Assembly: GCA_027257055.1 (NCBI GenBank)
Contig: JAPVLO010000182.1
Location: 3,596,001 to 3,660,000 of the forward strand
Length of the DNA stretch: 64,000 nucleotides
Origin: Cephalopachus bancanus
Lineage: Eukaryota; Chordata; Mammalia; Primates; Tarsiidae
Direction of reading: 5' to 3'
A model generated the notes under the pieces. It was given only the letters and a program-made list of their open reading frames with translations, did not search any database and was not told the DNA's origin. Every line of letters begins with the position of its first letter. Position 1 is the first letter of the stretch. Made by a program: the position numbers and the translations under genes. This document shows positions 38,069-49,911 of the stretch, in pieces.

Positions 38069-38528
38069 GGCCGGGCTCAGTGGCTCAGCCTGTAATCCCA
38101 GCACTTTGGGAGGCCAAGACGAGTGGATTTCCTGAGCCTGTGGGTTCAAGACCCACCCGGGAACTTGATGAGACCTTGTTTCTACAATAAATCAAAACTT
38201 AGCTGGGCGTGGTAGCGTGTGCCCGTAGTTCCGGCTACTTGGAAGGCTGAGGCGGAAGGATCGCTGGAGCCCAGCAGGTCGAGGCTGCGGTGACTGGGAG
38301 CGTGCCACTGCACTCCGGTCTGGGCGACAGAGTGAGACTCCAACTCAAAAAAAAAAAAAAAAAATCAAAATGAGCCGGGCGTGGAAGCGCGCGCCTGTAG
38401 TTCCAGCTACTTGGAAGGCTGAGGCGGGAGGATCGCCGGAGCCCAGCAGGTCGAGGCTGTGGGGGCCGGGAGTGGCCACGCACTCCAGTCCGGGCGACAG
38501 AGTGAGACTCTGACTCAAAAAAAAAAAA
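38069..38528 (+). repeat. Three-arm Alu (left-right-right) with shared target duplication
   Basis: A full dimer (38069-38364) is followed, after its A-run, by TCAAAATGAGCCGGGCGTGG and a complete second right arm with its own A-tail (to 38528). The flanking repeat AAAAAATCTTTTTC occurs before the dimer and after the third arm, not between them, so the unit looks like one insertion. Confidence 0.85.
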
Positions 38529-38538
38529 TCTTTTTCAT

Positions 38539-38580
38539 GGGATTAGAGATGTGAGCCACTGTGCTCACATCTCTAATCCC
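38539..38580. repeat. Perfect 17-bp inverted repeat at the start of an Alu
   Basis: Arms GGGATTAGAGATGTGAG (38539-38555) and CTCACATCTCTAATCCC (38564-38580) with an 8-base spacer. The right arm is the 5' part of the following Alu and the left arm is its mirror copy, i.e. a foldback of the Alu 5' end. Confidence 0.9.
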
Positions 38581-38872
38581 AGCACTTTGGGAAGCCAAGG
38601 TGGGAGGGTCACTTGAGTCCAGGAGTTCAAGACCAACCTGGGGAACATAGGGATACTACCTCTCTAAAAAAACAAATAAATAAGAAAAGAAAAAGAATTG
38701 TAAAAATTAGCTGGGCACAGTGGTGCACGTGCATTTCCGTAGTCCCAGCCACTTGGGAGGCTGAGGCGGAAGGGTCGCCCGAGCCCAGCAGGTCGAGGCT
38801 GCAGTGAGCCACGGTGGTGTCACTGCGCTCTAGCCCGGCAGCAGAGTGAGACCCTGACTTTAAAAAGAAAAC
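38564..38872 (+). repeat. Alu, older
   Basis: Dimer lacking its first bases, which are replaced by the foldback; AAATAAATAAGAAAAG linker. Confidence 0.88.
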
Positions 38873-38875
38873 AGA

Positions 38876-39172
38876 GCCGGGCTCGGTGGCTCAGCCTGGA
38901 ATCCCACGCCTTGGGAGGCCGAGGCGAGTGGATGGCCTGAGCCCGCGGGTTCGAGACCCGCCTGGGCAACTTGGCGAGACCTTATCTCTGCAATCAATCA
39001 AAAAATCAGCCGGGCGTGGTAGCGCGTGCCTGTAATTCCGGCTACTCGGAAGGCTGAGGCGGAAGGATCGCCGGAGCCCAGCGGGTCGAGGCTGCCGTGC
39101 CTGGGAGCGGCCGCTGCACTCCAGGCTGGGCGACAGAGTGAGACTCCGACTCAAATAAACAAACAAATAAAA
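38876..39172 (+). repeat. Alu, full length, young local subfamily
   Basis: GAGCCGGGCTCGG start; tail AAATAAACAAACAAATAAAAAG. Confidence 0.93.
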
Positions 39173-39215
39173 AGAATTTCTGCTTATCAAAAGACACCAT
39201 TAAGGGAGCGAACAT

Positions 39216-39494
39216 GGACCAGGCACTGGGGCTCATGCCTGCAATCCCAGCACTTTGGGAGGTGGAGGCAAGAGGACTCCCTGAGTCCAGGGGTTCAAGG
39301 CTAGCCTGGGAAATTTGGCGAGACCTAGTCTCCACAATAAATTTTTAAAATTGGCATCTGTAGTTCCAGCTACTCGGAAGGCTGAGGCGGAAGGATCACC
39401 GGAGCCCAGCAGGTCAAGGATGCAGTGGCCAGGAGCGTGCCACTGCCCTCTAGCCTGGGCGAGAGTGAGACTCCAACTCAAAAAAAAAAAAAAC
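39216..39494 (+). repeat. Alu with linker deletion
   Basis: The linker jumps from ACAATAAATTTTTAAAATTGG straight to CATCTGTAGTTCCAGC. Confidence 0.9.
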
Positions 39495-39548
39495 GAAAAA
39501 GAAAATAGAAAAGAATTAGGTTCACAAGGTCAAATGTTTCTGTGTCAC

Positions 39549-39833
39549 TCTTATTTTTTTGAGTTGGAGTCTCACTCTGTCGCCCAGACTGGAGTGCAGT
39601 GGCCGCTCCCGGCCCCCGCAGCCTCGACCTGCTGGGCTCCGGCGATCCTTCCGCCTCAGCCTTCCGAGTAGCCGGAATTACAGGCGTGCGCTACCACGCC
39701 CGGCTGATTTTTTGATTTATTGTAGAGATGAGGTCTCGCTGCCCAGGCGGGTCTCGAACCCGCGGGCTCAGGCAATCCGCTCACCTCAGCCTCCCAAAGG
39801 CGCGGGATTACAGGCTGAGCCACCGAGCCCGGC
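39549..39833 (-). repeat. Alu, full length, young local subfamily
   Basis: Antisense copy ending CACCGAGCCCGGC. Confidence 0.93.
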
Positions 39834-40578
39834 TTCATACATTCCTAAAAGAGAGCACAAGTGTACGGTGACTTTGCTGCCTGGCTGTGGTAGCTTTCTA
39901 CCAAACCTCTTCTTGGATTCCTGCCTCTGGAGCCCCACCCTCTCATCTGGGCTGACCTTCTCATCTGCAGAGGGTGACATCTGCAACTCAGTGCTCGTGG
40001 CTCTTGCCAAGACCCTGCTTAAGTCCTATTCCTTCTGTTCTCACTGCTACTTAAGTGTCTCCTTCTGAATATCCTTCCCCGCTCACTCCCATGCTACTTG
40101 CATCTTTTTGTTCTCCTCAGAGCTCTTCTCCTGAAGGGTGGGATTTTCCATCCGCTGGAACCCTCCATCTCTCCAACATGATTCTGAGTTCCTTGAAACA
40201 CCATGTCTGCAGGTCAAGCACAGTTCATGAATGGATGGCTCACGGCCCTCGTCGGGAAGTTCTTTCCGTGGTCTGCCACACAGAGCAAGCCACTTCGATC
40301 CGCTCTGTGGGATTTCCTTTTCTCCCCTGTAACATTAGTATATACAATACTATCAGTGGATTCCAGGAGGCTGGGGCTCCTTGTCCTTAGGGAATCTACG
40401 GCAGTAGAAATGGAGCAACGAGGAAAAGTATTCTGAATGTTTTTAGAAGCTCGAAAGAAAGTGTGCACGTCGCACGGGAAGGCTGCACTCTTGTGAACGC
40501 TGTCTTCTGATCTGGCCGAATGACGCCTGCTTGTGTGGTGTCACAGGTAAAATCATGTTGCTTAGCAGTCAAGATTCT
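39834..40578. other. Intergenic, no gene recognised
   Basis: Unique-looking; only short frames. Confidence 0.4.
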
Positions 40579-40860
40579 TTTTTTTTTGAGTTGGAGTCTC
40601 ACTCGGTCGCCCAGACTGGAGTGCAGCGGCTGCTCCCGGCCACCGCAGCCTCAGCCTGCTGGGCTCCGGCGATCCTTCCACCTCAGCCTTCCGAGTAGCC
40701 GGAATTACAGGCACGCGCTACCACGCCCGGCTGATTTTTTGATTTATTGTAGAGATGAGGTCTCGCTGTCCAGGCGGGTCTCGAACCCGTGGGCTCAGGC
40801 AATCCACTCACCTCAGCCTCCCAAAGGCGCGGGATTACAGGCTGAGCCACCGAGCCCGGC
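40579..40860 (-). repeat. Alu with exact target duplication
   Basis: Flanked by TTAGCAGTCAAGATTCTT at 40562-40579 and 40861-40878; one of the youngest-looking copies. Confidence 0.95.
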
Positions 40861-40878
40861 TTAGCAGTCAAGATTCTT

Positions 40879-41688
40879 GGTTGCATGCAACAGAAACCAA
40901 GTCCAGTTGACTTGAGATCAGAGCCAGTGTTTTGAAAAAATGCCCACTAGCTCCAAACGGAAAGGCAGGAGGACCAGGCCCTGGAAGTGGGCAGAAACCA
41001 GGAAAAGCTGGGAGCAAACGAGGAACTCAGCCAAGATCACACCACAGGAGCAGCCTAGTTGGGGTGCCACTGAACACCAGGCACTGACCCACTGGAGCCA
41101 GCTCTGGTGTGTAGGCTGTCCGGTGGAAAGCATGCATTCTAAATCATGGCTGCTCCTTGGCATCACTTGCTTCAGATGCAAAATCCCAGGTGAAACTCTC
41201 CAGTTGGCAAATCGGAGGACAGTGGCTGAAGGACAGAAACAACAAGAATCAGGTCTTCGAAGACTCAGTTTTATTAGGATAATTCCCCTAGTACAAGAAG
41301 GGCATCAGCTGTTGGACAGCCCCCTAAAAGAAAAAATATTCACTCTGGTTGTTAAATGTTTTTTGTGGGAAAAAAATAGAACTTAATTGATGGTGGAACA
41401 ACTGATTTTTGGGACACAGGATCCATGGAAGAAAATAATAGCAAACAGGCTTGAGGATTTTAAAAAAGACTGACTTGAATAGGTGCGGTCTAATGTCGCT
41501 CCCGGACTCAGATACCCCCTGCAGGCGGGATAATGGCACAAGGGCTAAACTGATGTTCTCGAGTCCTTTCTTTCATTCGATATACATCATGATAACCTGG
41601 ACTTGTAGAATGAACCACTGCTCAGGAATAATTAGCTCACAGCTGCTGCGTAGAAGAGAAAACAACATGAAGAATTCCTAAATCATGA
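40879..41688. other. Intergenic, no gene recognised
   Basis: The start (GGTTGCATGCAACAGAAACC) resembles an old interspersed repeat, family not assigned. 40940-41386 is a 148-codon frame without family features. Confidence 0.35.
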
Positions 41689-42053
41689 TATGGCGGTGCA
41701 ATGGCTTTCATGGGTCCCCCAAAGTTCATGTGTTGGAGACGTCATCCTCGATGCCTCCCCATGGAAGTGCTAGGAGGTTTTGCCTTTGTGAATGGATCGA
41801 TGCCTTTATTGCAGGAGTGAGTTCCTGACGGAAGGATGAGTTTGGCCCCTTCCTGCTCTCTCTCCCTCTCTCACATACTGTCTTGCCCTGTCTCCTCCCA
41901 CCACAAGATGACACAGCACAAAGGCCCTCACCAGATGCATTCCCCTAGACCTTGTACTTCCCAGCATTTAGAACGGAAAGAAATAAATTTCTTTGCTTTG
42001 TAATTCCCCCAGTCTCAGGCATTCTGTTGTAGCAGCACAAAACAGACTATGAC
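41689..42053 (+). repeat. Solitary ERVL-MaLR type LTR
   Basis: Starts TGATATGG and ends GACTATGACA. Inside are AAGTTCATGTGTTGGAGACG, AATAAATTTCTTTGCTTTG and TGTTGTAGCAGCACAAAACAG, typical of MaLR LTRs. No internal coding part is attached. Confidence 0.75.
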
Positions 42054-42556
42054 AGGAAGTTCCTTTCACATCAAAGAAATCTGGAGGTGTGAAGTCCCAG
42101 GTTGGTATGGTGGATTCGCCTGTTCAGGAGTCCAGGCCTCTTTTATTTTTGCTCTGCCATCCTTAGTAGTCCAGGGCTCCCGTTCTTAAGGACGCCTCCT
42201 GAAGGCTGCTGGAGCTCCAGCCATCTGTGTCTGCATTCCAGACGGGAAGTAGGAGGAAAGGTGAAGGAACAAAAGGCAAAAGGACACATGCCAACTGTTT
42301 GTCTCCTCTTAGGACTTCCTGAAAGTCCTGAAATCTACGTTTAGATTTAGCAATGTCTGCTTACATCTCAGTGACCACCTGTAACTGGAAGGCAGCATGG
42401 AAAACGTGGTCTTTTAGAAGGGCTCGTGGCCACCCAAATATTGAGCAAGCAGCTTACAGTCTCTGCCTCCCCGAGGAAGTCCCAAAGGTAGTCGGAGGTT
42501 TGGTTGGGAGGCCTTTGGCTCTCTCTCCCAGCTTCCTCTTTGTCCCTCTCCTAAGT
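42054..42556. other. Intergenic, no gene recognised
   Basis: Short unique block between the LTR and an Alu. Confidence 0.4.
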
Positions 42557-42847
42557 CAATTTTTTTTTTTTGAGTTGGAGTCTCACTCCGTCGCCCAGAC
42601 TGGAGCGCAGTGGCCGCTCCCGGCCACCGCAGCCTCGACCTGCTGGGCTCCGGCGATCCTTCCGCCTCAGCCTTCCGAGTAGCCGGAATTACAGACGCGC
42701 GCTACCACGCCCGGCTGATTTTTTTGATTTATTGTAGAGACGAGGTCTCGCGGCCCAGGCGGGTCTCAAACCCGCGGGCTCAGGCCATCCACTCACCTCA
42801 GCCTCCCAAAGGCGCGAGATTACGGGCTGAGCCACCGAGCCCGCAGG
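42557..42847 (-). repeat. Alu, full length, young local subfamily
   Basis: GTCAATTTT repeated on both sides. Confidence 0.93.
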
Positions 42848-42964
42848 TCAATTTTATGTGGTATCATGCAGGGCCAAGGGAGTGTCTGAGGGAGATACCA
42901 GCACAGAGGCCTCTGCATGTCCATGCTTCGGCAACGTCCAGAGGATGGTACAGGGCCCTTGGAA

Positions 42965-43175
42965 TAGCAAGACAGTAAGCGTTCCTTGAGTGTCTGCCTT
43001 CTGTGGGGCGGTCTCCCACCTCATCCTCACAACTGCCCCCTGAGGATAACTGTGCCCACTCTGAAAATGGGGAAGCCGGGGACTAGTGGCAGTGAGTAGC
43101 CAGCCTGGTCACAGTCAGTGAGTGGGAGGCCAGGATGGAAACCCACACCTGTCTGTCCCCAAGGCTCCTAAACCA
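42965..43175 (-). repeat. MIR
   Basis: Reverse MIR: CACCTCATCCTCACAACTGCC, CTCTGAAAATGGGGAAGCCG, CAGGATGGAAACCCACACC. Confidence 0.75.
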
Positions 43176-43179
43176 ACGA

Positions 43180-43740
<561 letters not shown>

Positions 43741-43760
43741 TTCCTCATCATAAATGAGGT

Positions 43761-44057
43761 AGCCAGGCACGGTGGCTCACATCTGTAATCCCAACACTTT
43801 GGGAGGTGGAGGTGAGAGGACTGCCAGAGTCCAGGGGTTCGAGACCAGCCTGGGCAACTTGGCGAGACCTCATCTCTACAATAAGTAAAAAAATTGGTCG
43901 GGCATGGTGGCGCACGGCTCTAGTTCCAGCTACTTGGAAGGCTGAGGTGGATGGAATGCCTGAGTCCAGTGGGTGGAGGCTATGGTAGCCATGATGGTGC
44001 CACTGTACTCCAATCTGGGCAACAGGGTGACACCCCTACTCAAAAAATAAAAATAAA
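43761..44057 (+). repeat. Alu, full length, older
   Basis: GTAGCCAGGCACGG start; tail AAAAAATAAAAATAAAATG. Confidence 0.9.
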
Positions 44058-44481
44058 ATGAAGATAAATGAGATGAGATATGCTCCTTCTTTCTCCAGCC
44101 TCTTTTTCCTATTTTCCAGTTGCTCTGTCTTGTTACACTATACCGCCCCACCCTGCAAAAAGATGGAAGAAATTCTGAAACAGAAAATGCCAACCCAAGT
44201 TGAAAGCGGCAGCTTGTGATATTTCCGCTGCTACGATACCTTTCACTTGGGGCAGGGGACCACCGTGCAGGGCGGAGCCGGCCTGGCGAGAGGGAGCAGG
44301 CCCTGCCGTCAGTTCAGCTCCCAGGGTGAGCGCTGGACCCGCCTGGATTCCGGAACAGGAAGCCAAAGCCGCAGCCTCCTGATCTTTCAGTTCCATAGTT
44401 TGGTTTTTTCCTCCTTCTTTCATTCTGGCCTATGCCAAATGTGTTTCAGTTGAAGCCTGCTCTTTTAAAAGGTCGCAAAGC

Positions 44482-44769
44482 AGCCGGGCTCGGTGGCTCA
44501 GCCTGTCATCCCGCGCCTTTGGGAGGCCGAGGTGAGTGGATTGCCTGAGCCCGCGGGTTCGAGACCCGCCTGGGCAGGCGAGACCTCATCTCTACAACAA
44601 ATCAAAAAATCAGCCGGGCGTGGTAGCGCATGCCTGTAATTCCGGCTACTCAGAAGGCTGAGGCGGAAGGATCGCCGGAGCCCGGCAGGTCAAGGCTGTG
44701 GTGGCCGGGAGCGGCCACTGCACTCCGGTCTGGGCAATAGAGTGAGACTCCAACTCAACCCCCCCCAAA
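44482..44769 (+). repeat. Alu, full length, young local subfamily
   Basis: AAAAGGTCGCAAAGC flanks both ends; exact GTGGCCGGGAGCGGCCAC hairpin at 44701-44718; tail has an unusual C-run. Confidence 0.94.
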
Positions 44770-45122
44770 AAAAGGTCGCAAAGCTCCCAGCAGCTGCAGA
44801 GTCAGGTTTTGCAGAACAAATTTGCATCTTCTCTCAGTGTCTGCCTTAATCACACTAATAAAGGTATTTAGTTATAGATGAATAGCTGATGGGTCTAAAC
44901 TACAAGGAAAAGGTCTTGCCAAAAGCCCTTTCCTTTGTCGAGAGAGAACTTGCTCAAGGACAGTGGGAAGCCGTGACTCATTCCAACGCCACAAGTGTTA
45001 CTACAAGAAATTCAGCTCGCTGGGAGGGGCTGGCACACACAGTTTAAGCAGTGACAGTGTCTAGAGTTCTTAGCCAGCCTCTGCCACCAGTACCAGTGCC
45101 TTGGCTAGAAGTATGTAATGAC
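44770..45122. other. Intergenic, no gene recognised
   Basis: Short unique block. Confidence 0.4.
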
Positions 45123-45440
45123 GGGACCAGGCCTAGTGACTCATGTCTATAATCCTAGCACTCTGGGAGGCTGAGGCTCCCAGACTGCTGAGGCTCCCAG
45201 ACTGCTTGAGCCTAGAAGTTTGAGACCACCTGGGCAGCATAGTGAGAACTTATCTCGACAAAAAAATTTTAAAATTACCTGGGCATGGTGATGTGTACCT
45301 GTAGTCTCAGCTACTCAGGAGGCTGAGATGGAAGGCTCATCTAAGCCCCGGGGGTTGAGGCTGCAGTGAGCTGTGTTGGTGCCACTGCACTCCAGCCTGG
45401 GCAGTAGAGAACCCAATATAAAAAGAAAAGAAAAGAAAGA
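45123..45440 (+). repeat. Alu with 17-bp internal tandem duplication
   Basis: CTGAGGCTCCCAGACTG occurs exactly twice in tandem (45171-45187, 45188-45204) inside the left arm. Confidence 0.9.
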
Positions 45441-45721
45441 AGCCTGGTGTTGTGGTTCACACCTGTAATCCCAGCACTTGGGAGGTCGAGGTGAGAGGAT
45501 TGCCTGGGCCCACTGGCTCAAGACCAGTCTGTGCAACTTGGCGAGACCTCATCTCTACAATACATCAAAAAATTAGCCAGGTGTGGTGGTGCAGCACCTG
45601 TAGTTCCACCTACTTGGAAGGCTGAAGCAGAAGAACCACCTGAGCCCAGCAGGTGGAGGCTGCGGTGGTCATGAGCGTGCCATTGCACTCCAGCCTGGGT
45701 GATAGAATGAGACTCTGACTC

Positions 45722-45735
<14 letters not shown>
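45441..45735 (+). repeat. Alu, full length
   Basis: Immediately follows the previous Alu's A-rich tail. Confidence 0.92.
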
Positions 45736-45753
<18 letters not shown>

Positions 45754-45790
45754 GGAGAGAGAGAGAGAGAACAAGAGAGAGAAAGAAACA
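45736..45790 (+). repeat. Purine microsatellite from an Alu tail
   Basis: (AAAAG)n passing into (GA)n. Confidence 0.85.
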
Positions 45791-45829
45791 TGTGATGAGA
45801 GAAGACCAGCACCTTTGTGACTGGTTTAA

Positions 45830-46030
45830 CAGGAGTCAGCCAACTTTGTTTGCAGCTGATTGCCTGTTTTTGTTAATAAAGTTTTATTGGAACATGGCCA
45901 TCCTCATTCATGTGCATATCATTCATGGCTGCTTTGGTGCTACAACAGCAGAGCTGAGATGCTTTGTGCCCTGAAAAGCCTGAAGTACTTCCTATCTGAT
46001 CCTTTACAGACAAAGTGTGTCAGCCCTGGA
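45830..46030. repeat. Probable hAT/Charlie-type element
   Basis: GGAGTCAGCCAACTTTGTTTG, AATAAAGTTTTATTGGAACA and GTGTCAGCCCTGGAC match both ends and the body of a common mammalian MER family; exact family not assigned. Confidence 0.5.
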
Positions 46031-46876
46031 CTTAGAAGGTAAGTGCTGGACCTGGTGAGGGGTCTCAGTCCCATCATGCTGTGTGTCTCTGTGGGAGGGC
46101 TCACACTGCCCCTTCCTCCCCCGCCCCCGGCCCAGGACACCACCTTCTCTGCCCGCACGAGAGCCCCACCCCCCTTTCTGCCTGCCTGCTTACCCCTTTG
46201 CAACCCCCTTAGTCTATTCCCACCCCAGCCAGAGTCCCCTGAGCTATTTCACATCCCTTGCCATGCTCAGAGCCCTCCAGGGGCTTCCCATTCTGGGGAC
46301 AGTGAAATCCAAAGTCTTGTAAGTGCCCTGCCGGGCCCTGGACCAGCTGTCCCAGCCACTCTGGCCTTGTCACTGAGCCTGGAGCTGTCAGGCACTCTGC
46401 TCAGAGGCAGAGGCAGTGAGCTGGCCACCAGAAATGCCCGTCACAGGGGCCTTGCTGCTTGGGTGGCAGCGACCCAGCCAGTCCTCCTGGCATCCAGGCA
46501 GGACTGAGGACTGGTTCTCGCCAAGGAACATAACCGGAAGTGGTGCTCATCACTCCGGCAGGGGCACAATGGAGGGAGCATCTTTCTCTACTCCCCGTCT
46601 GTCTGCTCAGTGGGGAGGCATCTGGGGCCTTCGGAAATGGGAGAGCTACGAGGGAAGGCGTTTGGGTCTCCGGGTGCAAAAGAAGAATGCCATCTATTAA
46701 CCGGCAACATGACACTGAGCTAGCGTATGAGCAAGAGATCAACATATACCCCACTGTGTTCTTGGGGTGGTAAAGTCTTGGGATGTGCTTGTCACGACAG
46801 TCAGTATCACCTTAACGCACACAGGGCCTGCTGTTCCTTCTCCCTGGAATGCTGTTCCCCAAATATTGGCTTGGCT

Positions 46877-47412
46877 TTTTTTTTTTTATTTTGGAGACAG
46901 GGTCTCACTCTGTCACCCAGGGTGGAGTACAGCGGTGCAATCCCAGTTCACCGCAGCCTCCACCTCCTGGGCTCAAGTGATCCTCCCACCTCAGCCTCCT
47001 GTGTAGCTGAGACTACAGATGTGCACCTGCTAATTTTTTTTTTTTTTTTTTGAGTTGGAGTCTCACTCTGTTATCCAGGCTGGAGTGCAGCGGCACGCTC
47101 ACGGCCACTGCAGCCTTGACCTGCTGGGCGTAGGTAATCCTTCCACCTCATCGTTCCGAGTAGCTGGAACTACAGACGCACAGTCAGTTTTTTGTGATTT
47201 ATTATAGAGACGAGGGCTCACCAAGTTGCCCAGGCTGGTCTCGAACCCCCGGGCTCAGGCAATCCTCTCACCTTGGCCTCCCAAAGTGCTGGGATTACAG
47301 GCTCAGTTTTTTTTGTGGAGACACGGTCTTACCATGTTGTCTAGGCTGGTCTTGGACTCTTGAGCTCAAGTGATTCCCTCCTCGGCCTCCCAAAATGCTA
47401 GGATTACAAGCC
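46877..47412 (-). repeat. Older Alu split by a younger Alu in its linker
   Basis: Right arm 46877-47034 and left arm 47307-47412; sits within the L2. Confidence 0.88.
47035..47306 (-). repeat. Nested Alu, 5'-truncated
   Basis: Begins with 17 T and ends at GGGATTACAGGCTCAG, lacking the last bases of the left arm. Confidence 0.88.
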
Positions 47413-47908
47413 CGAGCCCCTGCACACATCGGCACGGCTTTCACTTCCCTTTGGTCTCTGTTCTAATGCCATCTTATCCGAGAGGCTTTCCTCGACTGCC
47501 CTGAATAAAACGGCAACTCGCCCCCCGCCCCAGCCCTTCTCTCTGCCTGACTCTCTTATTTTCCTTCGTAGCACGCATCGCCCGGCTCTGATTTTGTTTA
47601 CTAGCTGCATGTATTTGTCACTCTGTGCCCGCGTTGTGTGGCTGCCCTTCTCAAACCACTAGAATGGAAGTTCCATGAAGGCTGCCATCCGGTCAGGGTC
47701 ACCTCTCACATGTCCCCACCGCTTAGCAGGGTGGTTGTCGCAATGCAGAGCCTCCATGAGCGTTTGATGAATGAATGAGAATGAGTGAACACACCCGCCC
47801 CCAAGTCTGGCTTCCTGATGAGCTCCACGAGGATGCGTGGAGAAAGTTCTGGTGGGGGTGGCCGGGGCTGGGAAGAGAGCAGATGGGTGCAAGGGAGTGA
47901 TTCTTTCT

Positions 47909-48196
47909 TCCATTTTTTTTTTTGAGTCGGAGTCTCACTCTGTCGCCCAGACTGGCGTGCAGCGGCCGCTCCCGGCCACCGCAGCCTCGACCTGCTGGGC
48001 TCCGGCGATCCTTCCGCCTCAGCCTTCCGAGTAGCCGGAATTACAGGCGCACGCTACCACGCCTGGCTGATTTTTGATTTATTGTAGAGATGAGGTCTCG
48101 CTGCCCAGGCGGGTCTCGAACCCGCGGACTCAGGCACTCCACTCGCCTCAGCCTCCCAAGGCGCGGGATGACAGGCTGAGCCACCGAGCCCGGCTC
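47909..48196 (-). repeat. Alu, full length, young local subfamily
   Basis: CTTTCTTC occurs on both sides. Confidence 0.93.
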
Positions 48197-48214
48197 CTTT
48201 CTTCAATTTTTAAT

Positions 48215-48790
48215 GTTAAGTAGTGCTTGATGCCAGAGACCCTGCAGTGCACCAGGCATGGGGGCGCCGCCTCTCAAGGAGCTCCTAGTCCCTGTGGGTG
48301 TGAGACTGGGGAACAGGTGGTAGCACCCTGAGAGCACTGTTCTGTGAGCTCTGAAGCTCAGGAATGGGCAGCTCATTTAGCCTGTGGGGTCAGGAGAAGC
48401 TTGTCAGAGGAGGCAACACCTAGGAGGAATCGGCTGGGGGAATAAACTGGACGAGGGGCTCCTGGCATGAGGAAGGGCAGGTGTCGTGCCCCGGACTGGT
48501 GAGGGGGAAGAGCCTCGAGCTGGTGGAACACAGTGTGAACCTGGGGGCAGGGGAAGCGGGGAAGGGGAGGGCAGAAAGGCCTGAGCCGCCCGTGAACGAC
48601 CCAGCGCGTGAGCCGACTTGCTTGTTATGCTGAGAAGCTTGAACTGTATCCTGAAAGTGATGGGAACCAGGCAAGAGAGGCCTAAGCAGGCCGATGGCGT
48701 CATCAGGTGTGCACTTTCGAGGCTCTTTCTGGCAGCAGCAGCCTGGAACTGAGATTGGCATGGAGGTGAGATCAGAGGCCAGGTGAGGCC
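48215..48790 (-). repeat. L2 fragment
   Basis: CAGGAGAAGCTTGTCAGAGGA, GCAGAAAGGCCTGAGC, AACCAGGCAAGAGAGGCC, GAGGCTCTTTCTGGCAGCAGC. Confidence 0.65.
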
Positions 48791-49911
48791 GATACATCGA
48801 AATGTCCCCGGGGTAGCCTAGGGTCCCCGCCCAAGACAACACAGACCATCTGGTTTGGCTCTAGCCCATGGGAGCCTGGGCAGCCATTTCCACTTCCTTC
48901 CACCCCACACCAGGCCGGGGCGCGGAGGCCATCTAGGTCTGATTTCATAAAACCCTGGGCTCTGGGAGAAGGCAGTGCTTTCAAGCAGTGACATCTCGAA
49001 ACCTTGACGGAGCTCTGTGTTTTGCCTTCTCTCACCACCCAGAAGGGACCCCGCAGGGATGAGGGAGCCCTGATGAACTCCCACCGCACGCCAGGGTTTA
49101 GGGATATGCCAAGGACCTTGGGGTCTGGCTGAGTGCCAGGGACCAGGTGGATCGTGTTGTAAACTAAGTGTCTAGGGTCAGAGAGAGAACACTGCAGCTG
49201 CATTTCGGATGACTGGGGTCAGCATTCTCCAGTCGGGCAAGCCGAGAAAGATGGGAGAGATGCCAGCAATGGGCAGAGGAGGCAACCCACACGTCGGCAG
49301 GAAGTCTTCTGAGACTCTGGGTTTGCTCCCAGACACTTGGTAGCTTCCATGTGGCGGTGTCTACAAGGCAGCAGAACTCTTGAGGACTTTCATTCCCATG
49401 ATCCCTCCCAAGCTCCACCCACCCACGTAGCCCTTGTTGAGGGCCTCGAGAATGGGAGGGAGAATGAGGTGGGGTCTCTCAGAGTGTGGAAACAATGCTT
49501 GAGGCTGAGCAGTGGGTGAACTCCAGAAGTCTGGCTTCCAACCATGAGTCATAAACATTCGGAGAGGTTCAAGACAACCCTTGTTTTTCGTATGGCGTGT
49601 GCAGATGTGCTGTGGGAAAACATTCTGCATGCCAGGAGTTTACAGAAGTTCCGGGTGGCTGGAGGGAGATGTACAAGAAGGTGCGTGTCTGAGTGAGCCT
49701 GGAGGCAGAGGCCAAGTCATTCAGGGCCTTGGAAGCCATGTCAAGGATTTGAATAAACGTCTGAAACAGACACCCATAACTGACTTCTGCAGGCTCTCTG
49801 TGGCGCTCCTTGGGCATGGGTGGCCCAGGGATTTGAGTTAGAAGACAGAAGGGTGGGGCAAGCCATGCAGATGAGTAAAGAGCGGGTGGGGATAGCCTCC
49901 ATCTAAAGGAA
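48791..49911. other. Low-repeat intergenic DNA
   Basis: No gene. 49640-49770 has L2-like phrases (GGGCCTTGGAAGCCATGTCAA). Confidence 0.4.

Larger units (their letters stand above)
46215..47790 (+). repeat. L2 interrupted by nested Alus
   Basis: GGGGCTTCCCATTCTGGGG, CCTGGAATGCTGTTCCCCA, then after the Alus TCCGAGAGGCTTTCCTCGAC, CTAGAATGGAAGTTCCATGAA and GATGAATGAATGAG follow L2 3' order. Confidence 0.8.

Noticed and set aside
39559..40068. Proteins with [14 protein letters not shown] or [14 protein letters not shown] type segments, here and in dozens of other places
   Set aside because: These are standard translations of antisense Alu sequence, not genes.
40980..41020. GGAAAAGCTGGGAGCAAACG, partly like a miR-320 stem (MIR320B1 lies between CD2 and IGSF3 in human)
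   Set aside because: The match is too short and no complementary arm is visible.
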